This document shows positions 18,418-27,022 of a stretch of 64,000 nucleotides of DNA, piece after piece (position 1 is the first letter of the stretch; each line of letters opens with the position of its first letter). Location: NCBI GenBank assembly GCA_963789025.1, contig CAWBIT010000008.1:1388141-1452140 (forward strand). The letters run 5' to 3'. The position numbers were made by a program, and so were the translations under genes. The notes beneath the pieces are model-generated. The model saw only the letters and a list, made by a program, of their open reading frames with translations. It had not been told where the DNA came from and ran no database searches. Source of the DNA: AP-15 sp963789025. Lineage in GTDB: Bacteria; Pseudomonadota; Alphaproteobacteria; ATCC43930; CGMCC-115725.

Positions 18418-19226
18418 GCGGCGATCTCTTCGCGCGCTTTGGCGGTACCCAGATAGGCGCGGATCACGTCCGGGTGACGCTGAACCTCGCCGGGGCTGCC
18501 CTCGGCAATCTTGCGGCCGCGGTCGAGCACGGCGACGCGGTCCGAGATGTCCATCACCACCGCCATGTCATGCTCGATCAGGATGACCGTCGTGCCCCAT
18601 TGCTGGTTCACGTCGAGGATGAAGCGGGCCATGTCCTCTTTTTCTTCCTGGTTCATGCCGCCCATCGGCTCATCGAGCAGCAGCAATTTCGGGTCGAGCG
18701 CCAGGGCGCGCGCCAGTTCGACGCGTTTGCGCAGGCCGTAGGCGAGACCGCTAGTCGGCTGCTTGCGCAAATCCTCGAGCTCGAGAAGCTCGATCAACTC
18801 CTCGGCCCGCGCGCGATGCGCGACCTCCTCCTTCTGCGCCAGGCCCCAATAGATGAAGGAGGACAGTATTCCGGCCTTCATGTGCACGTGACGCCCGAGC
18901 ATGATGTTGTCGAGGACCGTCATGCCGGCGAACAGCGCGATGTTCTGAAACGTGCGGGCGATCCCGAGCGCGGCGACATGCGACGGACGGGCGCCGGTGA
19001 TGTCCTTGCCCGCAAAAACGATCGCGCCGGTGTCGGGCCGGTAGAACCCGCTGATCATGTTGAGGAGCGAGGTCTTACCGGCGCCGTTCGGGCCGATGAC
19101 CGAGATCAGCTCGCCGGCGCGGACCGAGAGCGTCACCGCCTCGACCGCCCGCACTCCACCAAAATGCTTCGACACGCCAGAGATGACGAGTTGCGCCTCT
19201 CCGGGAGAGACATCGCCAGCGTTCAC
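18414..19226 (-). CDS. livG: branched-chain amino-acid ABC transporter ATP-binding protein (LivG type)
   Basis: A 270-residue ATPase with Walker A GPNGAGKTS, the LivG-specific long insert (GRHVHMKAGILSSFIYW), Walker B LLLLDEPMGGMN and VILIEHDM. The signature loop is SGLAYGLRKRVELARAL. First gene of the liv operon. Start is uncertain: GTG 19226 has weak GGCGG before it, GTG 19277 none. Confidence 0.9.
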   Translation of the reverse strand: MNAGDVSPGEAQLVISGVSKHFGGVRAVEAVTLSVRAGELISVIGPNGAGKTSLLNMISGFYRPDTGAIVFAGKDITGARPSHVAALGIARTFQNIALFAGMTVLDNIMLGRHVHMKAGILSSFIYWGLAQKEEVAHRARAEELIELLELEDLRKQPTSGLAYGLRKRVELARALALDPKLLLLDEPMGGMNQEEKEDMARFILDVNQQWGTTVILIEHDMAVVMDISDRVAVLDRGRKIAEGSPGEVQRHPDVIRAYLGTAKAREEIAA

Positions 19227-19419
19227 GTCACCGCCCGCATTTCCCCGCCCTTCCGCTCGCGCGCATATGCGCGCCACTTATGGCAGGCATGATGCAGACG
19301 CGGGTGGCAGAACGCAATGGCCTATGTCACTGCCGCGCTTTACTTTTGCTGCCGTCTTGTCGCCCCGGCCGGGACGTGAAACGATCGGTGCCGGATATCC
19401 CAGCGGAGAATGGTTAAGC

Positions 19420-20442
19420 GTGGGTGTATCGGAAACTCTGGCCACGACCGTGCTGACCGGGTTTCTCGGCAGTGGCAAAACGACGCTGTTGCGGCGTGCG
19501 CTCGTCTCCCCTGCCCTCGCCGATACTGCAGTCATCATTAACGAGCTCGGCGAGATCGCGATCGACCATCACCTCGTCGATTTCGTCGAGGGCAGTGTGC
19601 TGGAGCTGCCGGGGGGATGCTTGTGCTGCGCGGTGCGCGAGGACCTCGCGCGCACCTTGCGCGGCCTCCTCGAGCGCCGCGATGCCGGTGAAATCAGGCG
19701 GTTTTCCCGGGTCGTGATCGAAACCACGGGGCTCGCCGACCCGGCCCCGATCCTCTTCACATTGGGCGCCGATCCAACGCTCGACCACTCGTTGCATTTG
19801 GCGCGGGTTGTTACTCTCGTCGATGCATTAAATGGCGCCGACAGTCTCGACCGCTTCGCCGAGGCGGGGCGGCAAGCCGCCCTCGCCGACACTTTGGTGA
19901 TCACCAAGACCGACCTCGCACCGCTCGGTCCGGATCTCGTCCGTCGTCTCGACGCGCTCAATGACCGCGCCGACCGCATCCTCGCAGCCGAGACCCCGGA
20001 TGCCGGCCTCGTGCTGTTCGGCGGCGGCAAACTATCGACCGCTCCGATAAATCCGGCCGAGCCGGTGGCCGTCCATACCCACGGCATCGACGCTTTTGGC
20101 GTGGTCCTGGAGGGCGAAATAAGCCGCCTTGATTTCGCCCGCGCTCTAGGGGGCCTCGCTCGCGAGCGCGGCACCGACCTGCTGCGGGTCAAGGGGATCG
20201 TGCGCTTCGCCGACCGGCCCGACCGCCCCGCCGTCGTGCAGGCGGCCCAGCACGCGATGTTCGCGCCGGAATGGCTCGACGACTGGCCCGACCAGGATCA
20301 CCGCAGCCGGCTGGTCTTCATCGTCCACGATATGCCGCGCAGCGAAATCCTCACGCATTTCGCCTTCGCCCGCCCCCTCCCCTTCCCTTCCCCGCGCCCC
20401 CTCCCTAACCCTGCGCGCGTTGGGGCTGTCCGGGAAAGTTGA
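19420..20442 (+). CDS. COG0523/CobW-type GTPase (metal chaperone)
   Basis: A 340-residue G3E GTPase. Walker A is GFLGSGKTT, the metal motif GGCLCCAVR, and the base-recognition motif ITKTDL; the C-terminal CobW_C domain follows (about 250-325). These proteins deliver zinc, cobalt or nickel to enzymes. It lies just upstream of a metal-dependent hydantoinase and may serve it, which is inference. GTG at 19420 has GGAGA upstream. The last 20 or so codons run into a dispersed repeat, so the native C-terminus may have been extended. Confidence 0.88.
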   Translation: MGVSETLATTVLTGFLGSGKTTLLRRALVSPALADTAVIINELGEIAIDHHLVDFVEGSVLELPGGCLCCAVREDLARTLRGLLERRDAGEIRRFSRVVIETTGLADPAPILFTLGADPTLDHSLHLARVVTLVDALNGADSLDRFAEAGRQAALADTLVITKTDLAPLGPDLVRRLDALNDRADRILAAETPDAGLVLFGGGKLSTAPINPAEPVAVHTHGIDAFGVVLEGEISRLDFARALGGLARERGTDLLRVKGIVRFADRPDRPAVVQAAQHAMFAPEWLDDWPDQDHRSRLVFIVHDMPRSEILTHFAFARPLPFPSPRPLPNPARVGAVRES

Positions 20443-20650
20443 AGGACGGTCTTTGAGAATCGTTCGCCGGCGAAATTCAGCTCCAAGGACGTTTCCTTTA
20501 CCCTCTCCCCCCGCCGGCCGGGGGGGAGAGGGCAGGGTGAGGGGGGCCGACATGCCATTTCGCGGCGCCGCCCACCTCACCTTCCCGCCGCTACGCGACG
20601 GGCCCCTCTCTCTCCCCCCTGAAGGGCGGAGAGGGGCTCTTGTACTGCTG
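20428..20650. repeat. long composite repeat, copy 1
   Basis: A segment of about 220 bp starting GGCTGTCCGGGAAAG and ending CCCCTGAAGGGCGGAGAGGGGCTCT. It shares an ordered series of blocks with 31067-31290, including GGGGGGAGAGGG, GGGTGAGGGGGGC, GCCGCCCACCTCACC and CTCTCCCCCCTGAAGGGCGG. It fills most of the gap between the GTPase and hydantoinase genes. Confidence 0.7.
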
Positions 20651-20739
20651 GGATATTCTTGCCGCGTGCAGGGGAGGGTTAGGGTGGAGGGATCTGGCGA
20701 AGGACCGGGCGGGAGATTTTCATCCATAGGGAGGCCCAC

Positions 20740-22170
20740 ATGCTGGACATCGTCATTTCGGGGGGGACCGCCGTCCTGCCCTCAGGTCCGGAACCCGCCG
20801 ATATCGGCGTCGCCGGCGAACATATCGCCGCGATCGGCGCGCCGGGCAGCCTTGGCGCCCTCGGCGCGGCGCGGGTGGTCGACGCCGCGGGGCAGATCGT
20901 GATCCCGGGCGGCATCGACCCGCATGTCCATTGCCGCTGGCCGATTGTCGTGCCGGGCACGACCGAGCACCAGCTGACCGACCCGGCGTCGGTGGTCAGC
21001 CGCGCCGCGCTCTTCGGCGGGACCACGACGATGATCGACTTCGCGCTTGTCGAGTTGGGCGACCGGGTCCAGAGCGCGATCGAGCGGCGGCAGAAGGAAT
21101 GGGCCGGCGCCTGTCACTGCGACTACGCCTTTCACACGATGGTGCAGGGTAAGATCACGCCCGAGATCCTGCCGCAATTGGCCGAAGCCGTCGAAGCCGG
21201 TCACCCCTCGGTCAAGATCTTTACGACCGATATCACCCCGAGCCGGAAGGGCCGCATGGTGGATTTCGGCGACATCTGGGAGGTGCTGAAGGTCTTGGCG
21301 CAGGCCGGCGGCATCGCCGCGATCCACGCCGAGGACAACGACATCGTCATGCACATGTACGAGAAGCTGTTCCGCGAGGACCGGACCGGCTTCGAGAACA
21401 TGGCCGAGGTGCACAACACCTTGTCGGAGGATCTGTCGTTCAATCGGGTAATTCGGCTGGCCGCCAATATCGAGGGTGCCGCGCTCTACATGATGCACAC
21501 CTCGGCGGCGACCGGGGTCGCCGCGATCGCAGCGGCGCGCGCCGAAGGCGTGCCGATCTACGGCGAGACCCTCCACCAGTACCTGATGTACACCGCCGAG
21601 GACTACAAAAAGCCCAACGGCCAGATCTACCACACGTACCCTTCGCTCAAATTCAAGGCGGACCAGGAGGCGTTGTGGAAGGCGACCGACCACGGCGCGA
21701 TCCAGACTGTCGCTACCGACGAGATCTGCTGCCCGCTGCGCATCAAACTGCAGGGGCGGCGGATCGACGACACGACCGGCGGCAACGCCGGGGTCGAGCC
21801 GCGCCTGTCCTTGATCTACACCGAGACCGTCGAAAAACGCGGCTATGCGTTGTCGGATTTTGTCGGCCTAGTCTCGGCCAACGCCGCCAAGATCATGGGC
21901 CTATACCCGCGCAAGGGCGCACTGGCGGTCGGCTCGGACGCCGATATCGTGCTGCTCGACCCGCGCCGTCGTAAAACCGTGCGCGCCGCCGAACTTCACG
22001 AGGCCGATTACAGCCCCTGGGAGGGCCGCGACCTGGCCGCCTGGCCATCTCTTACGATGCTGCGCGGCAAAATCGTCGTCGAAGGCGGCACCTTCACCGG
22101 CGACCTCAAAGACGGCCAATTCCTGCCGCGTAAGGTGCCAGACGAGATTAGAGCGAGGCCCAATGTTTAG
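20740..22170 (+). CDS. dihydropyrimidinase / D-hydantoinase family protein
   Basis: A 476-residue cyclic amidohydrolase. PGGIDPHVHC carries the metal HxH, SVKIFTT the Lys (about 159) that is carbamylated to bridge the metals, followed by AAIHAEDN and YMMHTSAATG with further ligands, and VATDEICC where SDHC is usual. Such enzymes open dihydropyrimidine or hydantoin rings to N-carbamoyl amino acids. The non-standard TDEICC suggests a divergent substrate. It overlaps the next gene by 8 nt. Confidence 0.88.
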   Translation: MLDIVISGGTAVLPSGPEPADIGVAGEHIAAIGAPGSLGALGAARVVDAAGQIVIPGGIDPHVHCRWPIVVPGTTEHQLTDPASVVSRAALFGGTTTMIDFALVELGDRVQSAIERRQKEWAGACHCDYAFHTMVQGKITPEILPQLAEAVEAGHPSVKIFTTDITPSRKGRMVDFGDIWEVLKVLAQAGGIAAIHAEDNDIVMHMYEKLFREDRTGFENMAEVHNTLSEDLSFNRVIRLAANIEGAALYMMHTSAATGVAAIAAARAEGVPIYGETLHQYLMYTAEDYKKPNGQIYHTYPSLKFKADQEALWKATDHGAIQTVATDEICCPLRIKLQGRRIDDTTGGNAGVEPRLSLIYTETVEKRGYALSDFVGLVSANAAKIMGLYPRKGALAVGSDADIVLLDPRRRKTVRAAELHEADYSPWEGRDLAAWPSLTMLRGKIVVEGGTFTGDLKDGQFLPRKVPDEIRARPNV

Positions 22171-22702
22171 TCTTACGCAGCAATTCAGGGGCGTTCCGGC
22201 GTTTGCTGTCATGGCCGGAATTTTGGTCGGCATGGGTGCCTTCGCGGTCAATGCCGACCAAACTGCGGTAGCACCCCCTCAGGGCTCCGCGCCGTTGCTT
22301 GCGGTCGTGGCAGACGGCGTCCAGATCTACACCTGCGAAGATAAAGGAAATCTCTTCGAATGGTCTTTCAAGGCGCCGGAGGCCAATCTCTTCGACGAGC
22401 AAGGCCGGCAGATCGGCACTCACTTTGCCGGTCCGACCTGGAAGATGGCCGATGGTTCGGCGGTCGTCGGCGAGGTCATTGCGAGGGCTGATGCGCCAGA
22501 GAAAGGTGCAGTTCAGTGGCTCCTGTTACGCGCCAAAGCCCATGAAGGGCGGGGTATCCTTGCGGATGCTGCCTTTATTCGCCGGACGGAAACCAAGGGC
22601 GGAGTCGCGCCGACGACCGGCTGCGACGCCGGCCATGTCTCGGAACAGGCGCGCATGCGCTACTCCGCGAGTTATCAGTTCTTCAGCGCGCCAAAGGGTT
22701 GA
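22163..22702 (+). CDS. DUF3455 secreted protein
   Basis: A 179-residue protein with an N-terminal hydrophobic signal (AVMAGILVGMGAFAVNA). The body has the DUF3455 pattern: GVQIYTCED, FKAPEANLFD, IGTHFAGPTWKMADGS, then WLLLRAKAHEG and PTTGCD. Function unknown; the family is exported and found in bacteria and fungi. It overlaps the hydantoinase 3' end by 8 nt, so it is probably co-transcribed. Confidence 0.85.
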   Translation: MFSLTQQFRGVPAFAVMAGILVGMGAFAVNADQTAVAPPQGSAPLLAVVADGVQIYTCEDKGNLFEWSFKAPEANLFDEQGRQIGTHFAGPTWKMADGSAVVGEVIARADAPEKGAVQWLLLRAKAHEGRGILADAAFIRRTETKGGVAPTTGCDAGHVSEQARMRYSASYQFFSAPKG

Positions 22703-22722
22703 GCGAGGGGTCGAATTTGCCG

Positions 22723-22989
22723 ATGCTCCTTCGGTTCCCCTCGCGGCTGCTCCTCGCGGCCCTTCCGCTCGCCTGCGCAGCTTGCGCGCAGGCGCCTGAG
22801 GTCCTGGTGGCTTTCCGGACCGAGCAACAGGCGCAAGAGCATTGCCCAAAGGATACCGTCGTCTGGGTGGATCCTCAAAGCGGCGGGTATTATCTCAATA
22901 CGAGCCCGTCATATGGCCATGCGGGAACAGGCCGCTACGCCTGCCGTCGCGAAGCGGAACTGGCGGGCATGCGTGCTATGGCGAACTGA
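22723..22989 (+). CDS. small exported protein of unknown function
   Basis: An 88-residue protein with signal MLLRFPSRLLLAALPLACAAC; the Cys residues could allow lipidation but the lipobox is poor. The C-terminal CPKDTVVWVDPQSGGYY...GRYACRREAELAGMR pattern recurs in small alphaproteobacterial exported proteins. A TTG at 22699 overlapping the previous stop is an alternative start. The following stretch 22990-23286 has only two short frames with no family sequence; I call no gene there. Confidence 0.6.
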   Translation: MLLRFPSRLLLAALPLACAACAQAPEVLVAFRTEQQAQEHCPKDTVVWVDPQSGGYYLNTSPSYGHAGTGRYACRREAELAGMRAMAN

Positions 22990-23286
22990 TCGAGTTGGCA
23001 AATCGGCGCGACCCGAAATTAGCCGTAATCGAATGGTATAGTTTCGGATTGGAATGATCGCTGTGGAGGCGCCATGTCAGGCGATTGGTTGTGTTCCCGG
23101 GCTTTTACAGCGCCGATCAGCGAAAGGGTTCGCTGTTATTTCGCCGACACGGCCCCCGAGAATTGAGGGATTCCGCGGCCCAGGCGAACCTCGTCGCTGT
23201 TATTTTGATGGAATATCAGCGAAAACAGCCAGCTCCCATCGACGCCCTCAAAATGGAGCGACGCGCGCAATCACTGGAGGTACTAA

Positions 23287-23598
23287 ATGATTAAAGTAAG
23301 CGTTCTGTACCCAAATAATGAGGGCAGCAAATTCGATATGAGCTACTACTGCAATTCCCACATTCCGATGGTTCAGGAAAAATTGGGAAAGGCGTGCAAA
23401 GGTGTTCGCGTCGAGCAAGGGGTGTCCGGCGCGACGCCGGGATCACCGCCCGCCTTTATTGCGATGGGCCATCTCTATTTCAACTCGGTGGCCGAATTCC
23501 AATCAGCTTTTGGGCCCCATGCGAATGCCATCATGGCGGACATTCCCAGATACACCAACATCCAACCGACCATTCAGATCAGCGAAGTCAAAATCTGA
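23287..23598 (+). CDS. EthD family protein
   Basis: A 103-residue dimeric alpha/beta-barrel protein: MIKVSVLYPN, then FDMSYYCNSHIPMVQEKLG, the EthD signature. EthD-like proteins accompany oxygenases or degrade small carbonyls; many are unassigned. GGAGG lies 7 nt before the ATG. No oxygenase is next to it, so its role here is unknown. Confidence 0.88.
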   Translation: MIKVSVLYPNNEGSKFDMSYYCNSHIPMVQEKLGKACKGVRVEQGVSGATPGSPPAFIAMGHLYFNSVAEFQSAFGPHANAIMADIPRYTNIQPTIQISEVKI

Positions 23599-23622
23599 GG
23601 GGCCGCCGCACAGTGAGTCATT

Positions 23623-23694
23623 CGTCATTCCCGCGAAAGCGGGAATCCACCACGCGAGCGTTCGAACAGTTACCCCTGGACCCCCGCTTTCGCG
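23623..23694. repeat. CGTCATTCCCGCGAAAGCGGG repeat
   Basis: Starts CGTCATTCCCGCGAAAGCGGG and ends with the inverted CCCGCTTTCGCG. Related copies: 30969-31065 and a half-copy near 31362-31383. It lies at the convergent 3' ends of the EthD and SMP-30 genes. Confidence 0.75.
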
Positions 23695-23718
23695 CCGCTT
23701 TCGCCGAGGCGACGAATG

Positions 23719-24645
23719 CTAGCTTCTCTGCGCCGGCACTGGGAGACCAGGGATTTTCAGGTTGACGGAGCCGAGGTGGTTGCGGCTGGTGAAGTATAGG
23801 GTTTTCCAATCGTCGCCGCCGAAGGCGATATTGGTGGTGGCGGGAGCGCCGTGGACGATACGGCCGAGCTGCTTGCCTTGCGGGTCCATGATCCAGATCC
23901 CGCCGGCGCCGCCGCAATAGACATTGCCTTCGACATCGACCTTCATGCCATCTGGGACGCCGGGCTCAGGCCCTCGCAAATCGGCAAAGACGCGGTCGGT
24001 GTGCTTCGCGAGCGTGCCGTTGGGCAACAGCTCGAAAGCACGGATGTGGGCACGCCGCGTATCGTTGATGTAGAGCACTTTTTCATCGGGCGAGAAGGCG
24101 AGGCCATTAGGCAATACAAAGTCGTCGATCAACAGGCTCATTGTGCCGAGATCGGGGGTGACGCGGTAGACGCCGGAAAAGGTCAAATCCCATTGCTCCG
24201 GCGCCGCCGGGTTGGTCCACGGGTCGGTGAAATAGATACAGCCATCGGATTTGACGACGACGTCATTGGGCCGGTTGAGCCGGCGGCCCTGAAAGCTGTT
24301 GGCGATTACCGTGGTGGTGCCGTCGAGCTCCCGCCGGGTGACCCGCCGCGAATCGTGCTCGCAGGCAACGAGCCTCCCCTGCAGGTCTCGGGTCAGCCCG
24401 TTGGCCCGATTGGTCGGCTCCTGAAAGACCGTGACGCTCTTACCGGGCTCGTATTTCATCCGCTTGTCATTGTGAATGTCGCTGAACAGCAGATAGTGGC
24501 CTTCTTTCCACCACACCGGTCCTTCGGCCGGGCCCGAGGTGCCGCCGAACCCGTCGGCCAGATGCCGGATCGGCTCCGACGCGGCGATGATCCTTTCCAG
24601 CTCGGGAGCCATTTGCTCGATCCGCGTGGCACGACCACCGGACAT
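23719..24645 (-). CDS. SMP-30/gluconolactonase family protein
   Basis: A 308-residue six-bladed propeller. GPAEGPVWW near residue 40 carries the metal Glu, RLNRPNDVVVKSDG the Asn and PNGLAFSPDEKVLY a further Asn/Asp set. The family hydrolyses sugar lactones using Ca or Zn. AGGAGG precedes the ATG. Next to enolase-superfamily dehydratases, it would fit a sugar-acid pathway, though the genes are not adjacent. Confidence 0.88.
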   Translation of the reverse strand: MSGGRATRIEQMAPELERIIAASEPIRHLADGFGGTSGPAEGPVWWKEGHYLLFSDIHNDKRMKYEPGKSVTVFQEPTNRANGLTRDLQGRLVACEHDSRRVTRRELDGTTTVIANSFQGRRLNRPNDVVVKSDGCIYFTDPWTNPAAPEQWDLTFSGVYRVTPDLGTMSLLIDDFVLPNGLAFSPDEKVLYINDTRRAHIRAFELLPNGTLAKHTDRVFADLRGPEPGVPDGMKVDVEGNVYCGGAGGIWIMDPQGKQLGRIVHGAPATTNIAFGGDDWKTLYFTSRNHLGSVNLKIPGLPVPAQRS

Positions 24646-24675
24646 AGCAATTCCTCCTGTTGCAATTTGATTGCG

Positions 24676-25044
24676 TCAGTCGGCGGGGATTTCTCGAAGG
24701 ATCGCCCGCTTCTGCCGCACGCCGCGCTTGTCGGGCTTGAACTCCCAGCCGGCAAATTCGTACCGCTTGCGCCTTATCCGTCTCGGCCGCGCGGCTCGGC
24801 CGATCGGCGGGGCAACGGTTTCCATCGGCGGGGTCTTCGCCGAGCCCTCGAGCAGACGCTGGCGCTGCGCCGCACGATCCGGACCCAAATAGGTGTAGCC
24901 CGATTTGTGGCTGATCGGAGCGATCATATGGGCACGGCGGGCGGTCTCTGCCGCGGCTTCTGCAGTGCCGCAGTCGAGACAGCAATCGAAACCGAGCCGC
25001 GCTCTCGCCTCGGGAAATTCGTTGCCGCAGCGGCAGTATGGCAT
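24676..25044 (-). CDS. zinc-ribbon protein of unknown function
   Basis: A 122-residue protein with four Cys in two pairs near the N-terminus (CRCG and CLDCG), then HKSGYTYLG and a strongly basic second half (GRAARPRRIRRKRYEF). The N-terminal part resembles small phage-type zinc-ribbon proteins. Its ATG shares one base with the TAA of the upstream gene, so the two are coupled. Nucleic-acid binding is plausible but inferred. Confidence 0.6.
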   Translation of the reverse strand: MPYCRCGNEFPEARARLGFDCCLDCGTAEAAAETARRAHMIAPISHKSGYTYLGPDRAAQRQRLLEGSAKTPPMETVAPPIGRAARPRRIRRKRYEFAGWEFKPDKRGVRQKRAILREIPAD

Positions 25045-25466
25045 TACCGCGTTTTGCCGGCGTAAACCGGCGATCTGAGGATGCGGTCAATCTCGGCGAC
25101 GGTGACCCCGTAGAGGTCGGCAACTTGCACCGGCGTCATGCCGTAAGTGGCCAATGTACGGACGCGGCCGATTTGCGAAGGAGGCACGGTGCGGGTTGAC
25201 TGTTTGGCAACCGCCCTTTGCCGTATTGGCTGTGCTGCGACCGGAGGTTCTACTTTTGGGTTCGGCGGAAGCCGCGGCGGGGCGGTGAAAATACGTGGTT
25301 GGCGCCGCGGTTCCTGCTCGTGTGTCGCATCGCCATTTGGCAACGGTCCAGCCGTCTCGACATCGGCGTTGGGCTGCGCCCGCTTGAACAGGTCTTCAGC
25401 CGCTTGCCGCGCCCGGGTGATCTTTTCTCGACTATTTCGCTCGTCCGCTGACTGCCATTCGTCCAC
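25044..25466 (-). CDS. helix-turn-helix containing protein of unknown function
   Basis: A 140-residue protein. The N-terminal ERNSREKITRARQAAEDLF stretch recurs in alphaproteobacterial proteins of unknown role; a Pro-rich linker follows; the last 40 residues (TPVQVADLYGVTVAEIDRIL) look like a helix-turn-helix. Start taken at GTG 25466 (VDEWQSADER); 18 earlier codons are open. With the zinc-ribbon gene it forms a two-gene operon. Confidence 0.6.
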   Translation of the reverse strand: MDEWQSADERNSREKITRARQAAEDLFKRAQPNADVETAGPLPNGDATHEQEPRRQPRIFTAPPRLPPNPKVEPPVAAQPIRQRAVAKQSTRTVPPSQIGRVRTLATYGMTPVQVADLYGVTVAEIDRILRSPVYAGKTR

Positions 25467-25606
25467 CGAGCGTGTCTCCAAGTAGAAATCGTTAATATGT
25501 GCTACCGATATAAGTCCCACCGGGAAATCTGCAAGACCGCCGCCCTTTACCTTCTTCCAGGACGCGTCAGATAATGCGGACGGCCGGTAAGCGCGGGGAA
25601 AGTCGC

Positions 25607-26310
25607 ATGGATAAGCCCGGACCAGATGAAACGGTCGTCGCGGCGCGGGACGGCGCCGGGCTGGCGACGGATGTCTATCGTCCAGCCGGAGACGGTCCGT
25701 TTCCAGTGTTGCTGGGAGCGCAACCGCTCGACTACAACTCCGACCCGCGCAATCCGGTGCCGACGATCGGCGGCGCGCTCAGCTCGGGCGAACCGGTCAT
25801 GCGCGGCGGCGCCTACGACCAGCGAAAGCTCGGCGAACGTCCCGATGTGCTGGCTTTCTCGACGCCGCCGCTCGAGCGCGACCTGGAGGTTACCGGACCC
25901 GTTACGGTGCGGCTGTGGATCGCCTCCGACAGCCCCGATACGGATTTCACGGCAAGCTGATCGATGTGCATCCGCCAAACGAAGATTACCCGAACGGCTT
26001 TGCAATGAACCTGACCGAGGGCATCCTGCGCTGCCGCTACCGGGACAGCTGGGAGCGGCCGACGCCGATGGCGCCGGGCGAGGTCTACGCCATCACGATC
26101 GAGTTGTTCCCGACCGGCAACCTGTTCAGCCGGGGCCACCGGCTGCGTCTCGACATCGCGAGCAGCAACTTTCCGCACTTCGACATCAACCCGAATTCGG
26201 GCGAGCCGGAAGGCGCGATGGAGCATCCGCGCCTCGCCCGTAACCGGGTCTTCGTCGACGCGGCCCACCCCTCGCATATTGTGTTGCCGGTCATTCCACC
26301 GGGCGCGTAA
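25607..26310 (+). pseudogene. CocE/NonD hydrolase, catalytic domain deleted and frameshifted
   Basis: The start MDKPGPDETVVAARDG...TDVYRPAGDGPFPVLL is the N-terminus of a CocE/NonD (X-Pro dipeptidyl-peptidase S15) hydrolase. It then jumps to PLDYNSDPRNPVPTIGG, which belongs to the C-terminal jelly-roll, so several hundred residues with the catalytic triad are missing. Near 25957 one base is lost (ACGGCAAGCTG); the other frame continues KLIDVHPPNEDYPNGFAMNL to 26310. The gene is dead. Intact members hydrolyse esters or peptides. Confidence 0.85.
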
Positions 26311-26318
26311 AGAGAGTA

Positions 26319-26666
26319 ATGCAGCGCTTGGTCCTGCTGTTCGCGGCGTTGACCGCCGTCGGCCCGGCCGCCGCGCAGAAGGCAGCTTCAGGAAATCCCA
26401 TCCACGACCGCCTTCTGGCGATGCCGCCCGCCCAACAGGCAAAGACCCTGGCGAAGAACGTCGGGCACGGTTGTGTCGGCACCTCCGCCTTCGCGATGGG
26501 CGTCGTCGATACCGCCAAATGGAAATCTCTCGCGTACTGGAGTGTACAGTGTAAAGACGGCAGAAGCTTTGCGATTCAGATCGATCCGGACCCAAAGGCG
26601 CCGTGGATAATCACTGATTGCCGGGTCCTGCAGGCAAACGGCAAGGACTGCTTCAAGAGGTTCTGA
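26319..26666 (+). CDS. small secreted protein of unknown function
   Basis: A 115-residue protein with a clean signal peptide (MQRLVLLFAALTAVGPAAAQ). The mature part has three Cys and a WSVQCKDGRSFAIQI strand. It starts 8 bp after the CocE remnant. I recognise no domain; similar small proteins are common in Bradyrhizobium-like genomes. Confidence 0.6.
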   Translation: MQRLVLLFAALTAVGPAAAQKAASGNPIHDRLLAMPPAQQAKTLAKNVGHGCVGTSAFAMGVVDTAKWKSLAYWSVQCKDGRSFAIQIDPDPKAPWIITDCRVLQANGKDCFKRF

Positions 26667-26676
26667 TCGAAATCGG

Positions 26677-26862
26677 TCACCAGCGCAGCGACTGGCGGCA
26701 GACCGAATACCAGAGACCGAGGTTCTCTTGCTGCCATTTCGGGTCCGAGCAATCCTTCTTGAGGATCGCCGCCGAGGCTGTGGGATCGGAGGGCGGGGGC
26801 GGGGTCGAGCTCGAGCACGCCGCCAGAGCGACCATCACAGCGGCCAAAATACCCAGTCTCAC
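26677..26862 (-). CDS. small lipoprotein
   Basis: A 61-residue protein starting GTG 26862 with AGAGGT upstream. VRLGILAAVMVALAACSSS is a signal with lipobox LAAC; a Pro-rich spacer and a short Cys-containing domain (CSDPKW...YSVCRQ) follow. It faces the previous gene tail to tail. Function unknown. Confidence 0.6.
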   Translation of the reverse strand: MRLGILAAVMVALAACSSSTPPPPSDPTASAAILKKDCSDPKWQQENLGLWYSVCRQSLRW

Positions 26863-27022
26863 CAGCGTACCTCTCTTTTTATTCGCGACGGACGCCCGTG
26901 ATGCAAGGTAAGCGCAACACCTCCACGCCGGCATAGTTCCGCGCCGATCTGCCATTTTGCTTGTGAAGCCCAAATCGATGTAGTTTCGAAAGTCCAGTGC
27001 CCGTACGACGGAGAGTAGCTTT

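Noticed and set aside
23054..23294. Two short frames before the EthD gene
   Set aside because: No ribosome site, no family sequence and both overlap in different frames.
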